Shown here piece after piece: positions 24,501-35,300 of a stretch of 64,000 nucleotides of DNA. Both the position numbers and the translations under genes were made by a program. The notes below the pieces were generated by a model, which saw nothing but the letters and a program-made list of their open reading frames with translations, searched no databases and was not told where the DNA came from. The DNA comes from Oikopleura dioica (taxonomy: Eukaryota > Chordata > Appendicularia > Copelata > Oikopleuridae): NCBI GenBank assembly GCA_907165135.1, contig OU015569.1:6882001-6946000 (forward strand). Direction: 5' to 3'. Within the stretch, counting starts at the first letter, position 1. Each line of letters begins with the position of its first letter.

Positions 24501-26656
24501 GCTCCAAAAGTCAAAGCTGGGCACAAGAAAATCACGAACAAACATTATTTGAATCAATTTGCCCTATCGTTACTCATTTCTGGAATCAAGTTTGACAAGA
24601 TTGATCTTTCGATAAACTCCGATCAACTAGAAAAGCTTGATGGAATACTGCACATTATCATTAATATGCTTGATTCAAACAGGCACAGTGACGAGGCCAT
24701 GTTCATCTTTAGACTTCTCCAAAGGTAATGAGTATTTAGAATAAAAGAAGCTTAATTTCTATTTAAAGGATGCTTAAAAATCCCCGCTTTTCAACCCTTC
24801 ATGATTCGAAACAGTTCACAAAGCTCGCAGAAAAGCTCTTTTTTGTGCTCAAGAATCAGTGCCGTGGAAATGCATCTAACTCGGAGTATGTCTCTGCAGT
24901 ATTCAAAGCTGTTACTGCCTTGATCTCGTCTGATTACGGTCCACTGAGTGACGACTACTTATTGGTTCTACTTGGCTATGCTGAGGAAGACTTATTCAAC
25001 AATGAAAGGCAGGCTACGGCTTTTCCGCTTTTACATGCAATGCTAAAGAGGAATAAAGTGTGTGACGAGATGGAGTACATAAGCACGAAAGTATTTAAGC
25101 TTTCAATTCAGGTAGCTTTGCTTTTCGTTGGGTCAGTAGTTATTCATTTTTAGGCGGATACTGAAGCCGGGCGTTCCTCTGCTCGAAACTTCTTTATTCA
25201 ATTCCTGATTGATTACCCACTCGGCCCGACTGTACTGGACAGATATATCAATAAACTTCTCGGAAACACGAACTATGGCATTGATACCGGTCGTGAGTCC
25301 GTCATCGCTAGTATTCGACATGTCGTCTCAAAGTTTCCAGACAAAATGATGCGTCCACGCTGCTCTCTCTTCTTCACGGTCCTTGCTACCTCGTTCTCTA
25401 CAGACGAATCTATTAAAGTTCGTGAAGACGCCTCTGTTGTTTTGAAGGAGCTCACATCTAAGTACCCAAGCGAGGACTACGCGAATCTTACTTGTGAGTA
25501 TTTGGAGCACGAAGACCCCGAAAAGGTTCGACTTGGGCTGCTTCTTATTGGATTTCTGTTGGAAGAACTGAAGGGTAGTTTACAGATCGAAGTAGTGATC
25601 AACGCGATTAAAAATCTGGTGACTAATGAAGAATTCGGATCAGTCGACGATGCACTCTTGGTTGCATTATTTGACGGTAACTCAGCTGAGTTTTCTTTAT
25701 TTCATCCCCTTTTGTAGCTCTCGAGGGATTACTAGAAAACTTTGACCTCGAAAGGTCGTATCAGTCAGCGATTGAGTGCTTTTCAAGAGCAGCAGAGCAA
25801 CATCTCAGTCATCCTCATTCCTGGGTGCGTGAGCGTGCTGCCAAGCTTATTTACCAGCTGGTAAAAGGAAAGACGCTGAAAGAACTCAACAGCGACTACC
25901 CAGAATTCTGGGATGATGCGAAGGTCAGATCGGTCGCTATAAGTTGCGTGTTGCAGTTTAAATGTGCATTTGTCGGACGGGAAGAAATGGAACCTTGTAA
26001 ACTGCTAGTTATTTGGATATTGGACGAATTCGTGAAAAAGTACGATCAAGAACTCGAAGAAAAAGAAGGCAAACGATCGGAACTATTATGGCTTACCCAG
26101 AAACTCAACGGCGTGGCAGCTGAGGAAAATTCAGACAGGTAAATCCTTCAATTCTCGAAAAAGAAATAAATTTTTCAAAGGCCAAAAGAAACTGTGCGTC
26201 GCGAGCTAGTTATTGAACTATTCATACAGTTTATCCACAAGCATAAGAACGAAAGAATTCCCCACTTGCACGTGATGATGGAGGTTCTAGCGAGAGAGGC
26301 GACGGCGAAGGAAGACTCTAGGCAAACGCCAGAGGAGCTGCGGAAATTATCGCATAAAGGTTTGGATTTTGTAATTTTCGTTTCGAACTCTTTTAGGTGC
26401 CACCGTTGTCGAAAAGATGGTTGGTACTGTTGCGTTTGCGAAAGCCTGGGACACTGCCCGTAGCGCGCTTTCAAGCAGGAGGGAAAAAAGAGGAAGAGTT
26501 AAGCAAGAGATGGCAGTTACGAATCCAGAGGCGTTCAACTTAGCGAAGATCGCCAAGCAAGAAAAAGAGAAGGCCAGGCGGAAACGCCGCCTTCAGGAGA
26601 TGAAAATGTCTGGCGGAAAGAAACGAAGTAAAATGAACACCCTTGATAAAATGTGA
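18542..26656 (+). CDS. UTP20: UTP20 / DRIM, U3 snoRNP-associated HEAT-repeat protein
   Basis: Component of the small-subunit processome needed for 18S rRNA maturation in the nucleolus. About 2,600 residues, close to the family norm (about 2,500-2,800). Eight exons: 18542-18623, 18671-18957, 19021-24724 (a 5.7-kb exon), 24769-25111, 25154-about 25675, about 25718-26139, 26181-about 26357 and about 26399-26656. The start is chosen because the first exon gives NQFRFRSFNERIQ, matching the family N-terminus (Y-R-F-x-x-F-x-E-R). Family blocks include KSCLLL after an acidic linker, AEEDLFNNERQATAF and LLWLTQKLNGVA. A Glu/Asp-rich linker (about 23450-23640) splits the alpha-solenoid, and the C-terminus is Lys/Arg-rich (ARRKRRLQEMK), as expected for a nucleolar protein. 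The short first intron (18624-18670) is 47 bp. Confidence 0.95.
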
Positions 26657-26727
26657 CATGATCACAGTGACTGTTCATAATTGCGTTCAATTCTAGTAAT
26701 TTGTTTACCGCCCTTTTTTAGAATAAT

Positions 26728-26987
26728 ATGTCGAACGAGGAGCCGCTCTTTCCAAAATTGACTTTCTTCGTTCCTAAACCGTAAGTAGCACCGCCAGTTA
26801 ATAAATTTAGTCCGTGCCGAAACCGGGTGATGATGATCATGAGCTAAGTAATCAAGCGTAACCTTTTAGGTACTTGTTATCTACGAATCGCAACTTTGTT
26901 CCAGCACTGACAAAGCCCGTCATTATGTCCGTGAAGTCCACACAACTCCTGATGCTTGAGCAAAGGCAAAGAGAACTACAGAAATGA
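26728..26987 (+). CDS. Unidentified 56-residue protein downstream of UTP20
   Basis: Two exons, 26728-26780 and 26870-26987, join in phase 2 (GT-AG intron of 89 bp) to give 56 codons plus stop. The product starts MSNEEPLFPKLTFF and ends EQRQRELQK, so it is partly amphipathic with a charged helical tail. No family was recognised. It begins 71 bp after the UTP20 stop on the same strand, and a T-rich tract ending TTTTTTAG at about 26714-26721 sits just before the ATG, as for a trans-spliced downstream operon gene. Confidence 0.5.
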
Positions 26988-27126
26988 AGAACTATCCTTT
27001 ACTTTCCTTTTGAAGTTAATTTTCTACTGTATTAAATGTCTATTTTTGAAAGAAGCGTGAATGCGACGCTAATTTTCAGGAAATTGAGACGTCGGTTTTG
27101 ATCTCCTGAGCGTTAACCGAATCTGG

Positions 27127-29152
27127 ATGTCGGAAAATGGTTCTCAGAATATGCAAGGTACCGGTATGTTCACATTCAGGTCTACACTTATCAATTTTTT
27201 TTCTTTGCATTTTTCTTCGCAGAGTAATAAACGGCACTAATGCAGGCCGACGAATAGTGAACGCAAAGCACTTAAGACAAAACCACATTTCATTTATCAA
27301 AAAGGTTATTGAAGGTTATCTTACTCCCAGATATTTCTGTCAGGATCATCGCATGATACATTTTATGTTTGTTACATAGTGACCGCTATGTTACATACGA
27401 CTAATATACTCTCATTTATCAATTTATTTCCTCTGGATGTCTCTCCAGAGCTAGGACTCGTGCATGAAAATATTTTGCGACTACTTCTCGTATAAGTTCT
27501 AGATTTCGCGATAAAAATTTGAATTAAAAAGTAGAATTTCTATTTTAGAAACTTGATTATCGAGTTCAGTAGTCGTAAAGTAACCTAATTTCTCTATCAA
27601 TATATATTTATATTGATAAATCAATTGATAATATTGATATATATATAATTCAGTATCACTTTCAAATTTAGGTAATCATATTATCTATGATTTTGTGGAT
27701 GCGCCTGTCAGTCAGCCGCTAGATTTTTCAAGCGTGCAAAATCTGGGAACCCCGATTGGCATGCTGCAAATTCCTAGAGGCTCGACTGTTAGCATCATTG
27801 AGGCACCTCCAGGTTGTCAGACCGTACCGATTATCGATGCAGTTTCGCAGCGAACGATGAGTGAAAGAATGTGTATTCCGACTACGAGTCACGGTCATCC
27901 TCCTCAACGGAATTACAAATATATTCTGTCTTCAAGCCAAGGCCATCCCTCTCCACCTAATTGCGTGAATGTTCCGTCCACGAGTAAAGGCAATCCTTCT
28001 CAATTTAATAACGAGAATATTCTGACTACGAGTCAAGATCATCCTTCTCAGCGGAAATATGGGAATATTCTGGCTACGGGTCAAGGCTATCCTTCTCAAC
28101 CCAATTACGAGAATATTCCGTTGACGAGTAAAGGCCATCCTTCTCAACGGAATTATAAGTACACACCATCTACGAGTCAAGGCTACCCTTCTCAACCCAA
28201 TTACGAGAATATTCCGTCGACAAGTAAAGGCCATCCTTCTCAACGGAATTATAAGTACATACCATCTACGAGTCAAGGCTACCCTTCTCAACCCAGTTAC
28301 GAGAATATTCCGTCGACAAGTAAATGCCATCCTTCTCAACGGAATTATAAGTACATACCATCTACGAGTCAAGGCTACCCTTCTCAACCCAGTTACGAGA
28401 ATATTCCGTCGACGAGTAAAGGCCATCCTTCTCAACGGAATTATAAGTACACACCATCTACGAGTCAAGGCTACCCTTCTCAACCCAATTACGAGAATAT
28501 TCCGTCGACAAGTAAAGGCCATCCTTCTCAACGGAATTATAAGTACATACCATCTACGAATCAAGGCTATCCTTTTCAACCCAATTACGAGAATATTCCG
28601 TCGACGAGTAAAAGCCATCATTCCCAACGGAATTACCAGAAAATCGAAAGAATTGACAGAAATATCATCAAGAAACCAAGGGTTACCAGTGCTAAACCGG
28701 CCATACTAAAGAAGTGGAGGCCTGTGAAAGTTAAAACAACTCCGGCCCGGCAGTCTCCGGGTCCATACATGGAGCTCTTCTTTAAACAGATGAATATACG
28801 AAGAATTGACGAAGTTACACACTCTATACGTAGTTTACGGCAGCGTGCGTCTAGCAGTCAAGATTTTGCAGATTACGGCCAAGACTATCCAATCACTTGC
28901 ATAGGATGCCAAGAGGAATATAATGAATATTTAGCCCGAACTCTCGATCACGATACCGCAGATGGCCGGCGATGTAGGCAGATAGTTTTTTCGAAAAGTT
29001 TTCTTAGAAATATTCGTCAGTTCACAGGCAAAAAGGGGCAATTCGGCAAATTTTCGGCCATGACTGTCGTCGAATTTTTCATTTTATTACTGTATTTATT
29101 CAATTTCGAAGCTTTCCAAGGTGAAAATCAGACTGTTCAGCGGATTTCTTAA
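27127..29152 (+). CDS. Tandem-repeat Ser/Tyr/Gln-rich protein of unknown function
   Basis: Not a recognised family. A short first exon (27127-27157, MSENGSQNMQG) joins in phase across a 514-bp intron to a long exon starting at 27672. The centre has sixteen 16-residue repeats alternating two types, GHPSQRNYKYIPSTSQ and GYPSQPNYENIPSTSK. The tail is basic (KKWRPVKVKTT) and then holds CIGCQEEYNEYLARTL and a hydrophobic stretch before the stop at 29150-29152. The tail may splice onward, because a GT follows the FEAFQ codons near 29119. No signal peptide is seen. The composition suggests a disordered, possibly structural protein. SBNO follows within 200 bp on the same strand. Confidence 0.6.
27595..27655. 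repeat. AT-rich palindromic tract
   Basis: Runs of ATAT and self-complementary TATCAATATA / TATATTGATA units lie inside the first intron of the repeat-protein gene. It can form hairpins; no other function is visible. Confidence 0.5.
27893..28636 (+). repeat. 48-bp coding tandem repeat (96-bp higher-order unit), about 15.5 copies
   Basis: Fifteen full 48-bp units run from 27893 to 28612 with a partial sixteenth. From about 28090 they alternate as a 96-bp pair with few differences, while the first four units are much more diverged. The unit length is a multiple of three, so it expands in frame and leaves the opposite strand open as well. This is a coding minisatellite. Confidence 0.9.
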
Positions 29153-29352
29153 ATTTCTGTCCGAAAATCTGGCCAAATTGACCGTTTTGCTTGTGTATAT
29201 TTAAATAGACTTTAGATTAAGCAGTTTTCTACAGAATTGCATTCGCATGAAGCATCTTTTAATCTAATTAAAATTAGGGCTAGGGACATATTCTTTGAGA
29301 CGTGGTCTGACGGAAATATTTAGTCTACAGAAGATGCGAGGAGTTTGATGAG

Positions 29353-32300
29353 ATGTTCGGGCAAAAACCAACTATAACTTCTGATGAGGATCTGATAATC
29401 AACAATGTTGAAGTGAACGACGCTTGTGATGAGACGCTAGAGAACGGTATTGAGGTCAATGTTCCAATCGCTAATGAAGAGGCGGTTCTTGATAACGGTA
29501 TTTCAATTTCAATAAATATAAAGTAACTTGTTAAAGACAACATGGCATTCGACGAAATGTTTTCATTCAACAAGGAAAACCAAGTCGATTATGTCGAAGT
29601 ACCCACCACTGAGGAGCACACAGTAGTGGAAGAGCACATTCAAGTGCCTGAAGTCGTTATTGGAGAGGCCGTAGCCGAAGAGACGGTGATTGAAGAACCT
29701 CCGTTTCAAGAACAAGTAGCTGAACCTACATTAGAGTCGATGCTATCAATTGATCCGGGCTCGATTCCTGTTCCTGTTGAGGATGGAAAGACCCTTGAAT
29801 CTCAACTCGAAGCTATCGTCGGTGAATTGATCCCGATTGAAGAAGAAAAGAAAGGTGGTGGATGCGTCCCCGTGGAAGATGAAATCAATCCATCAGATTT
29901 CGCATCAGCTTCTGAAGAACCCGAGCAGGTGCATTTTTCCTCGCAGGAGATCGAGTATACGACAGAAGAGGTGATTGAGGAGTCGCAAGATGATTCGAAC
30001 GAGTTGATTGTTGAATCGCAAAATGAGTCGCAAGACTTTGTTCCCGAAACGCACGAACTGAATCTGGAAAACTACGAGATAATTGATGGTCCGATTGATT
30101 CCGCTGCGATAGAACCTACTCCGTTTGACTCTGTGCCAGATGAAGAGAATATGGTCAATCTCGTACCAGTGGACGACGCCGGACAGGAATTATTCGAAAA
30201 TGGTCATTCGGATCAGAATCATATTGGCACACAGTACGAGGTGTCTACTTCTCAAACTGAAAACAGCATCTTCGACGAGAAACCTAAACCAACATTGATT
30301 CTGCAAGAAAACAGGTAGTTAATTATTATTATTCTTAAGGCCAATTCTGTTCGTAGACCTCCTGTACAACTGATGAGCCAAACGTCAAATACGCCGATCC
30401 AACCAAGGCCAGCTGGTGTATCGCCGACGCCGCTAAAGAAAAAACCACCCCGAGTAAGAGCACCAAGAACGAAACGTAAATCATCCGTCAACGCTGCTTC
30501 CCCAGCTCCTACAATCTTCACACTGCTCCCAACGAGCGCTGTGAGCACAGCTTCTACAACAACTGTGGCATCAAGCCCAGTGTCAGGCGTATTGTCTGTG
30601 TCAGGCGAGAACTCATTCAACTCAATTCAAATTATTCAAGCTGCGCAAATGATTAACGGAGGTGCTACTCAAATATTTCAACTCGGACCGAATGGACTTC
30701 TCCAACCTACGTCTATTCAACCAGTAATCCAGCAATACGTTCTTCAAGTACCGAGCACTGTCCAAAGCAGCGACCCGAATAATAAACCACGTGTCATTCG
30801 TCTCCAGACCCCCCAGCCAGCTGAATTCGTCAAATCTCAATCGCCCATGATTTTAAACTCTACACCGAATCGCCGCCTGTCACTACAAGAAATACAGCCC
30901 AGTCGACAACAGGTCATACGTCCGTCTTCAATTTTGACGCCCAATGTGCCGGAGAAATCCGCGCCCGTGCCGTCGACCCCAAATGGAACAAATCTCGGTT
31001 CAGTGTTCAAAACCATGCAAATAAACAGCCCATCCATCAGACCCGCTGAACCATATCATCCTGGCCTTACTGCACAAGATAAATTGATAAAACAACGCAG
31101 TGAAATGCGTAAGCGGTACGAAATGTTGCGCGAAGCGGCAGAAATTCGTCGGGATGAAACATTCAAAGTAAGTCTAGCCAACTTCATAATTTTCGCTAGG
31201 ATTCACATTATCATCACAATTAAACACACCAAATTTAAGCCCTACCGTGCCCGAAAAGTGAAAGGAAGGCCTCATCCAGATCCTGTTATAGAATCCATTG
31301 CTCTTTCATCGGTCGCAGTGCCTGATGTTACCGCAAAGATCTCTCTTCCTTCTGATATCATTCAGGAAGGCAAGCTCTCTGATTTACAGCTTGAAGCTGT
31401 AGTTTATGCAGCACAACAACACGCAGGTTTCTATCCATCCGGCGAAAGAAAAGGCTTCCTTTTGGGAGACGGTGCCGGCGTTGGCAAGGGAAGATCGATT
31501 TCGGGAATCATTTACGATAACTGGTTGCAAGGCCGGAAGAAGGCAATTTGGCTCTCCGTGTCAAACGATCTTAGACATGACTCTGTTCGAGATTTGACAG
31601 ACATAGGCGCAACTATGATAAGTATGTTCTTTCGTGTTATACCAAGCCATTTTTTTATAGATGTATATCCCTTGCACAAATTCAAATATGGACATAAACT
31701 CGGGGAGAAAGAAAACGGCCGTGTTCAAAATGGAGTCATTTTCGGCACTTACGCATCTCTCATCGGAGAGCGCCACCAAGCTGGTACTACGACTAAAAAA
31801 GCTGCCCAGGCCACTCGACTTCATCAACTCGTCACCTGGTGTGGTCGCAATTTTGATGGAGTAATTGTATTCGATGAATGCCACAAGGCCAAAAATTTAT
31901 ACCAGGGTAAGATGAAAGCCAAATTGAAGATGTTTAATGCTATTTAGCAAATGGAAAGCCCTCGAAGACTGGAACGACCGTTCTTGAGCTTCAGCGTCAA
32001 TTGAAACAAGCTAGAGTTGTTTATGCTTCTGCGACAGGTGCTAGTGAGCCGAAGCACATGTCGTACATGAGTAGACTTGGACTTTGGGGCGCCGGAACTG
32101 GTTTCAAAAGCTCCGATCAGTTTGTCGATGCACTCACCAAAGCTGGAGTAGGTGCCATGGAACTGGTGGCAATGGATATGAAGCGACGAGGGGTCTACCT
32201 AGCACGTCAGCTCTCATTCGAAGGCTGTGAATTTGATCTTGAAGAAGTACCCCTAGATGGTTTCTTCATGACATTGTACGACGCTGCCGCAGAGCTCTGG

Positions 32301-35300
32301 CGTGACGCGAAGGAGTACTTTGCCCAGGCAGCCAGTCTTCTTGGTGATGACTTCAAGATGCCTGGTATGTGGCAGCAGTTTTGGGGCGCACACCAGAGGT
32401 TCTTCAAATACCTTACAATGGCAGCAAAAGTGAACAAAGCCTGTCAGATCGCACGGAAAGCAGTTAGAGAAAATCAATGCGTCGTCATCGGCCTGCAGAG
32501 TACTGGCGAACAAAGAACCAATGAAGAAATGGAACGAATCGTGGCAGACGGAGAAGAACTAAACGAGATGGTATCTAGCTGCAAGGGTGTTTTTAGACGA
32601 CTATTGGATACACACTTTCCCGTTTCTGATCGTGATAAACTCGCAGAGCTTGGCATCAACTTTGATTTGCCTGATTCGCCCGAGAAAGTTCAAGACCAAC
32701 GCGATAAAAAACCTCGATACATGAGTATGACTACTACTGCAGATTCGAATGTGGAATCTGATCCAGAGGATGATCTTGGTGATTTGACTGCTGCCTTTGG
32801 CGAGAGTGAAGACGAGGAAAATGAGTCTTCCATCAAGAACGGCAAGAACCGCGACTCGAAGAAGCGCGTTCGCGTTGACTCTATCTCGGATCACTTTCGA
32901 GCTGCCGGTTTCAAAATGCGCAAAGTCGACAAAGAAGCGGAGGAACATCGCAAACGAGCAGCGGCGATCGAGCAGTGTGCTTATTTGAAGAGGACTCTCT
33001 GGGAGAAACTATTAAAGATTACCAATTTGCCTGGAAATGCCCTCGATGAGCTGATGGATGGCCTTGGTGGCCCAGAAATGGTTTCTGAATTGACTGGCCG
33101 AAAGAATCGACAAATTATTACCGACCAAGGTAGCTAATAGAAACTCATTTTAACCATTAACGATGTTATTTCAAGGAGTTCAGTATGAAAATCGAGCACA
33201 GTCCGCTAATGTGCCGTTAGAACAAATAAATCTAATTGAAAAAGACAATTTCATGAAAGGCAAAAAGCTTTTCGCAATCATCTCCGACGCAGCCAGCTCG
33301 GGGATATCACTCCACTGTGATCGAAGATGCGCGAATCAGAACCGTCGACTTCACCTTACCCTAGAACTGCCATGGTCAGCCGATAAGGCTGTCCAACAAT
33401 TCGGACGTACTCACCGCTCCAATCAAGTAATTTTTAAGGATGAAAGATGCGTTTTAATTGTGCGTTTCAGGTGTGTCCTCCTAAGTACTGCTTTCTTATC
33501 TCCGAATTGGCTGGAGAACAGCGATTTGCCTCAGTCGTCGCGCGTCGCTTGGAATCCATGGGAGCTCTCACCCATGGCGATCGACGTAGTGCCCAGAAGC
33601 ACGGCGACCTTACTCGATTCAACTTCGATACGAACTATGGCAAAAAGTCGCTTGATCTAGTGCTCAAATCTATTCTTGGGGAGGAGCGCAATTCTGTCAA
33701 ATTTCCGGAGTTCTACCACGGCAACTTTACAGAAGACATGAAACGGTATTTCTATCAATCACTCACTTTATTAATAACTCTGTTCAGGGCTCTCTACGAG
33801 ATCGGAATTTTCGTATGGAAAGACGAAAGCAAGACTCGAATGCGAACCGATGGAGACATCTCAGTTTCGAAGTTCTTGAATCGGCTTTTGGGAATGTCGA
33901 TTGCTTGTCAACAGGGATTGTTTCACTATTTCTCGGAGACATTGGACGATATTATGACGGAAGCACGAATGAATGGAACCCTCGACGAGGGTGTGATGGA
34001 CGTCGGTAATGCAACCGATAAGGTCGGGTTCTCATTAATAAAGCTAGCCGCCCATGGTCATAGATAAAGATAAATCTTAATGCTTTCAAATAATATTTAA
34101 AACCCTGAAAGCTACATGTTGTTGGACAGAATGTATTCACAACGTCTGAGGATTGCACACTCAAGTTGCTCAAGATTAACCACTTCAAGGGCGTAGAATG
34201 GGTTGATGCTCTCAACCAGAGTAAACGACTCAATGGAAAGTTTTATGTTGACGAATCCGGCAAACTGCCAGTCATGCTCTACCCAAAGGGTGACAAGGTA
34301 GTGTTAGTTATCGTGGCATATATAATTTTCGATTTTAGTTCGTTTGCATTAGACCGAATCACTCTGTTTCGGAAGTAGCCTTTGAAATGAGCCACTGGCA
34401 AGCGCAGTTCAAACTCCAAGATGAGTCTGTCAATCCAAGTGCGATGGCTCAAATTTGGCGCGAGTGCTATGAAGGAACTGCCAACAATTGCATCCATCAA
34501 TATACTGAGGTATGTGTTACACTGATAAATGGACACGCATAAGTTGGAGTGTGACAAGAGCCAGCAACTACAACACGAGGCTTTGTGTGTTTTCATCCTT
34601 TATTGTTTTTAATTTGAGCAAAAAAGTAAAAGACAGACGTGAAAATTCAAGTGATCAAGAAGAATTTTAATAGAACATAATTGCAATCGGTCATGATACA
34701 GCCTAGAAATGTGACTAGTTCAGAGTGGAGTACTCTTCTCTTCTATATGGGTCATTTTTCTTGTAGAATTGGGGCGAAATGTTTTGATCTCAACGTTTGT
34801 TTGTATGGGCAGTTGGGGGTTTGAGCAGCTCAGCGTAGTTCTGCGAGGAGTTACGGACGTTCTGTCCTCCGAGTATTCCAGCTGAAAACAATTTAACGGC
34901 TCATTCGACAGTAGCAATTTATTTTAAAAGATTTTCTACTTACATGCTATAAGATTTGTAAGCAGATTCGGCTGTGCGTTGCCAGCAGCCAAAAGTTGCT
35001 GCAGTGCTTGGAGCTGCTGGTTCACTTGTGTACCACTGTTCTGAGCAGGTGAGCTGTTTTGAGCTGGCTGCGTCAAATTTGTCAAATCTAAACCATTTAA
35101 AATTTTTCACATAAGAGGTCGTTACTTTGAATCTGCGAAATAGCACGCAGTAAATCCGAGTTCGAGGGGTTGTTCTGTCTCTGCTGTTGTTGCTGTCTTT
35201 GTCGTTCTAATTGGCTTCTGACAAGCTCTTCTCGTTGTTTTTGCTTTCGAATGCGTTCCAGTTCCATTTGTTTCTGGAGCTCTTTCTGTTTCTGCTGCTC

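Noticed and set aside
27932-28627. 231-codon open frame on the minus strand
   Set aside because: It is the mirror of the 48-bp coding repeat; openness follows from a repeat length divisible by three, and its Arg-rich translation has no independent support.
27893-28636. Possible CRISPR-like array
   Set aside because: The repeats are contiguous, coding and without unique spacers; this is a eukaryotic coding minisatellite.
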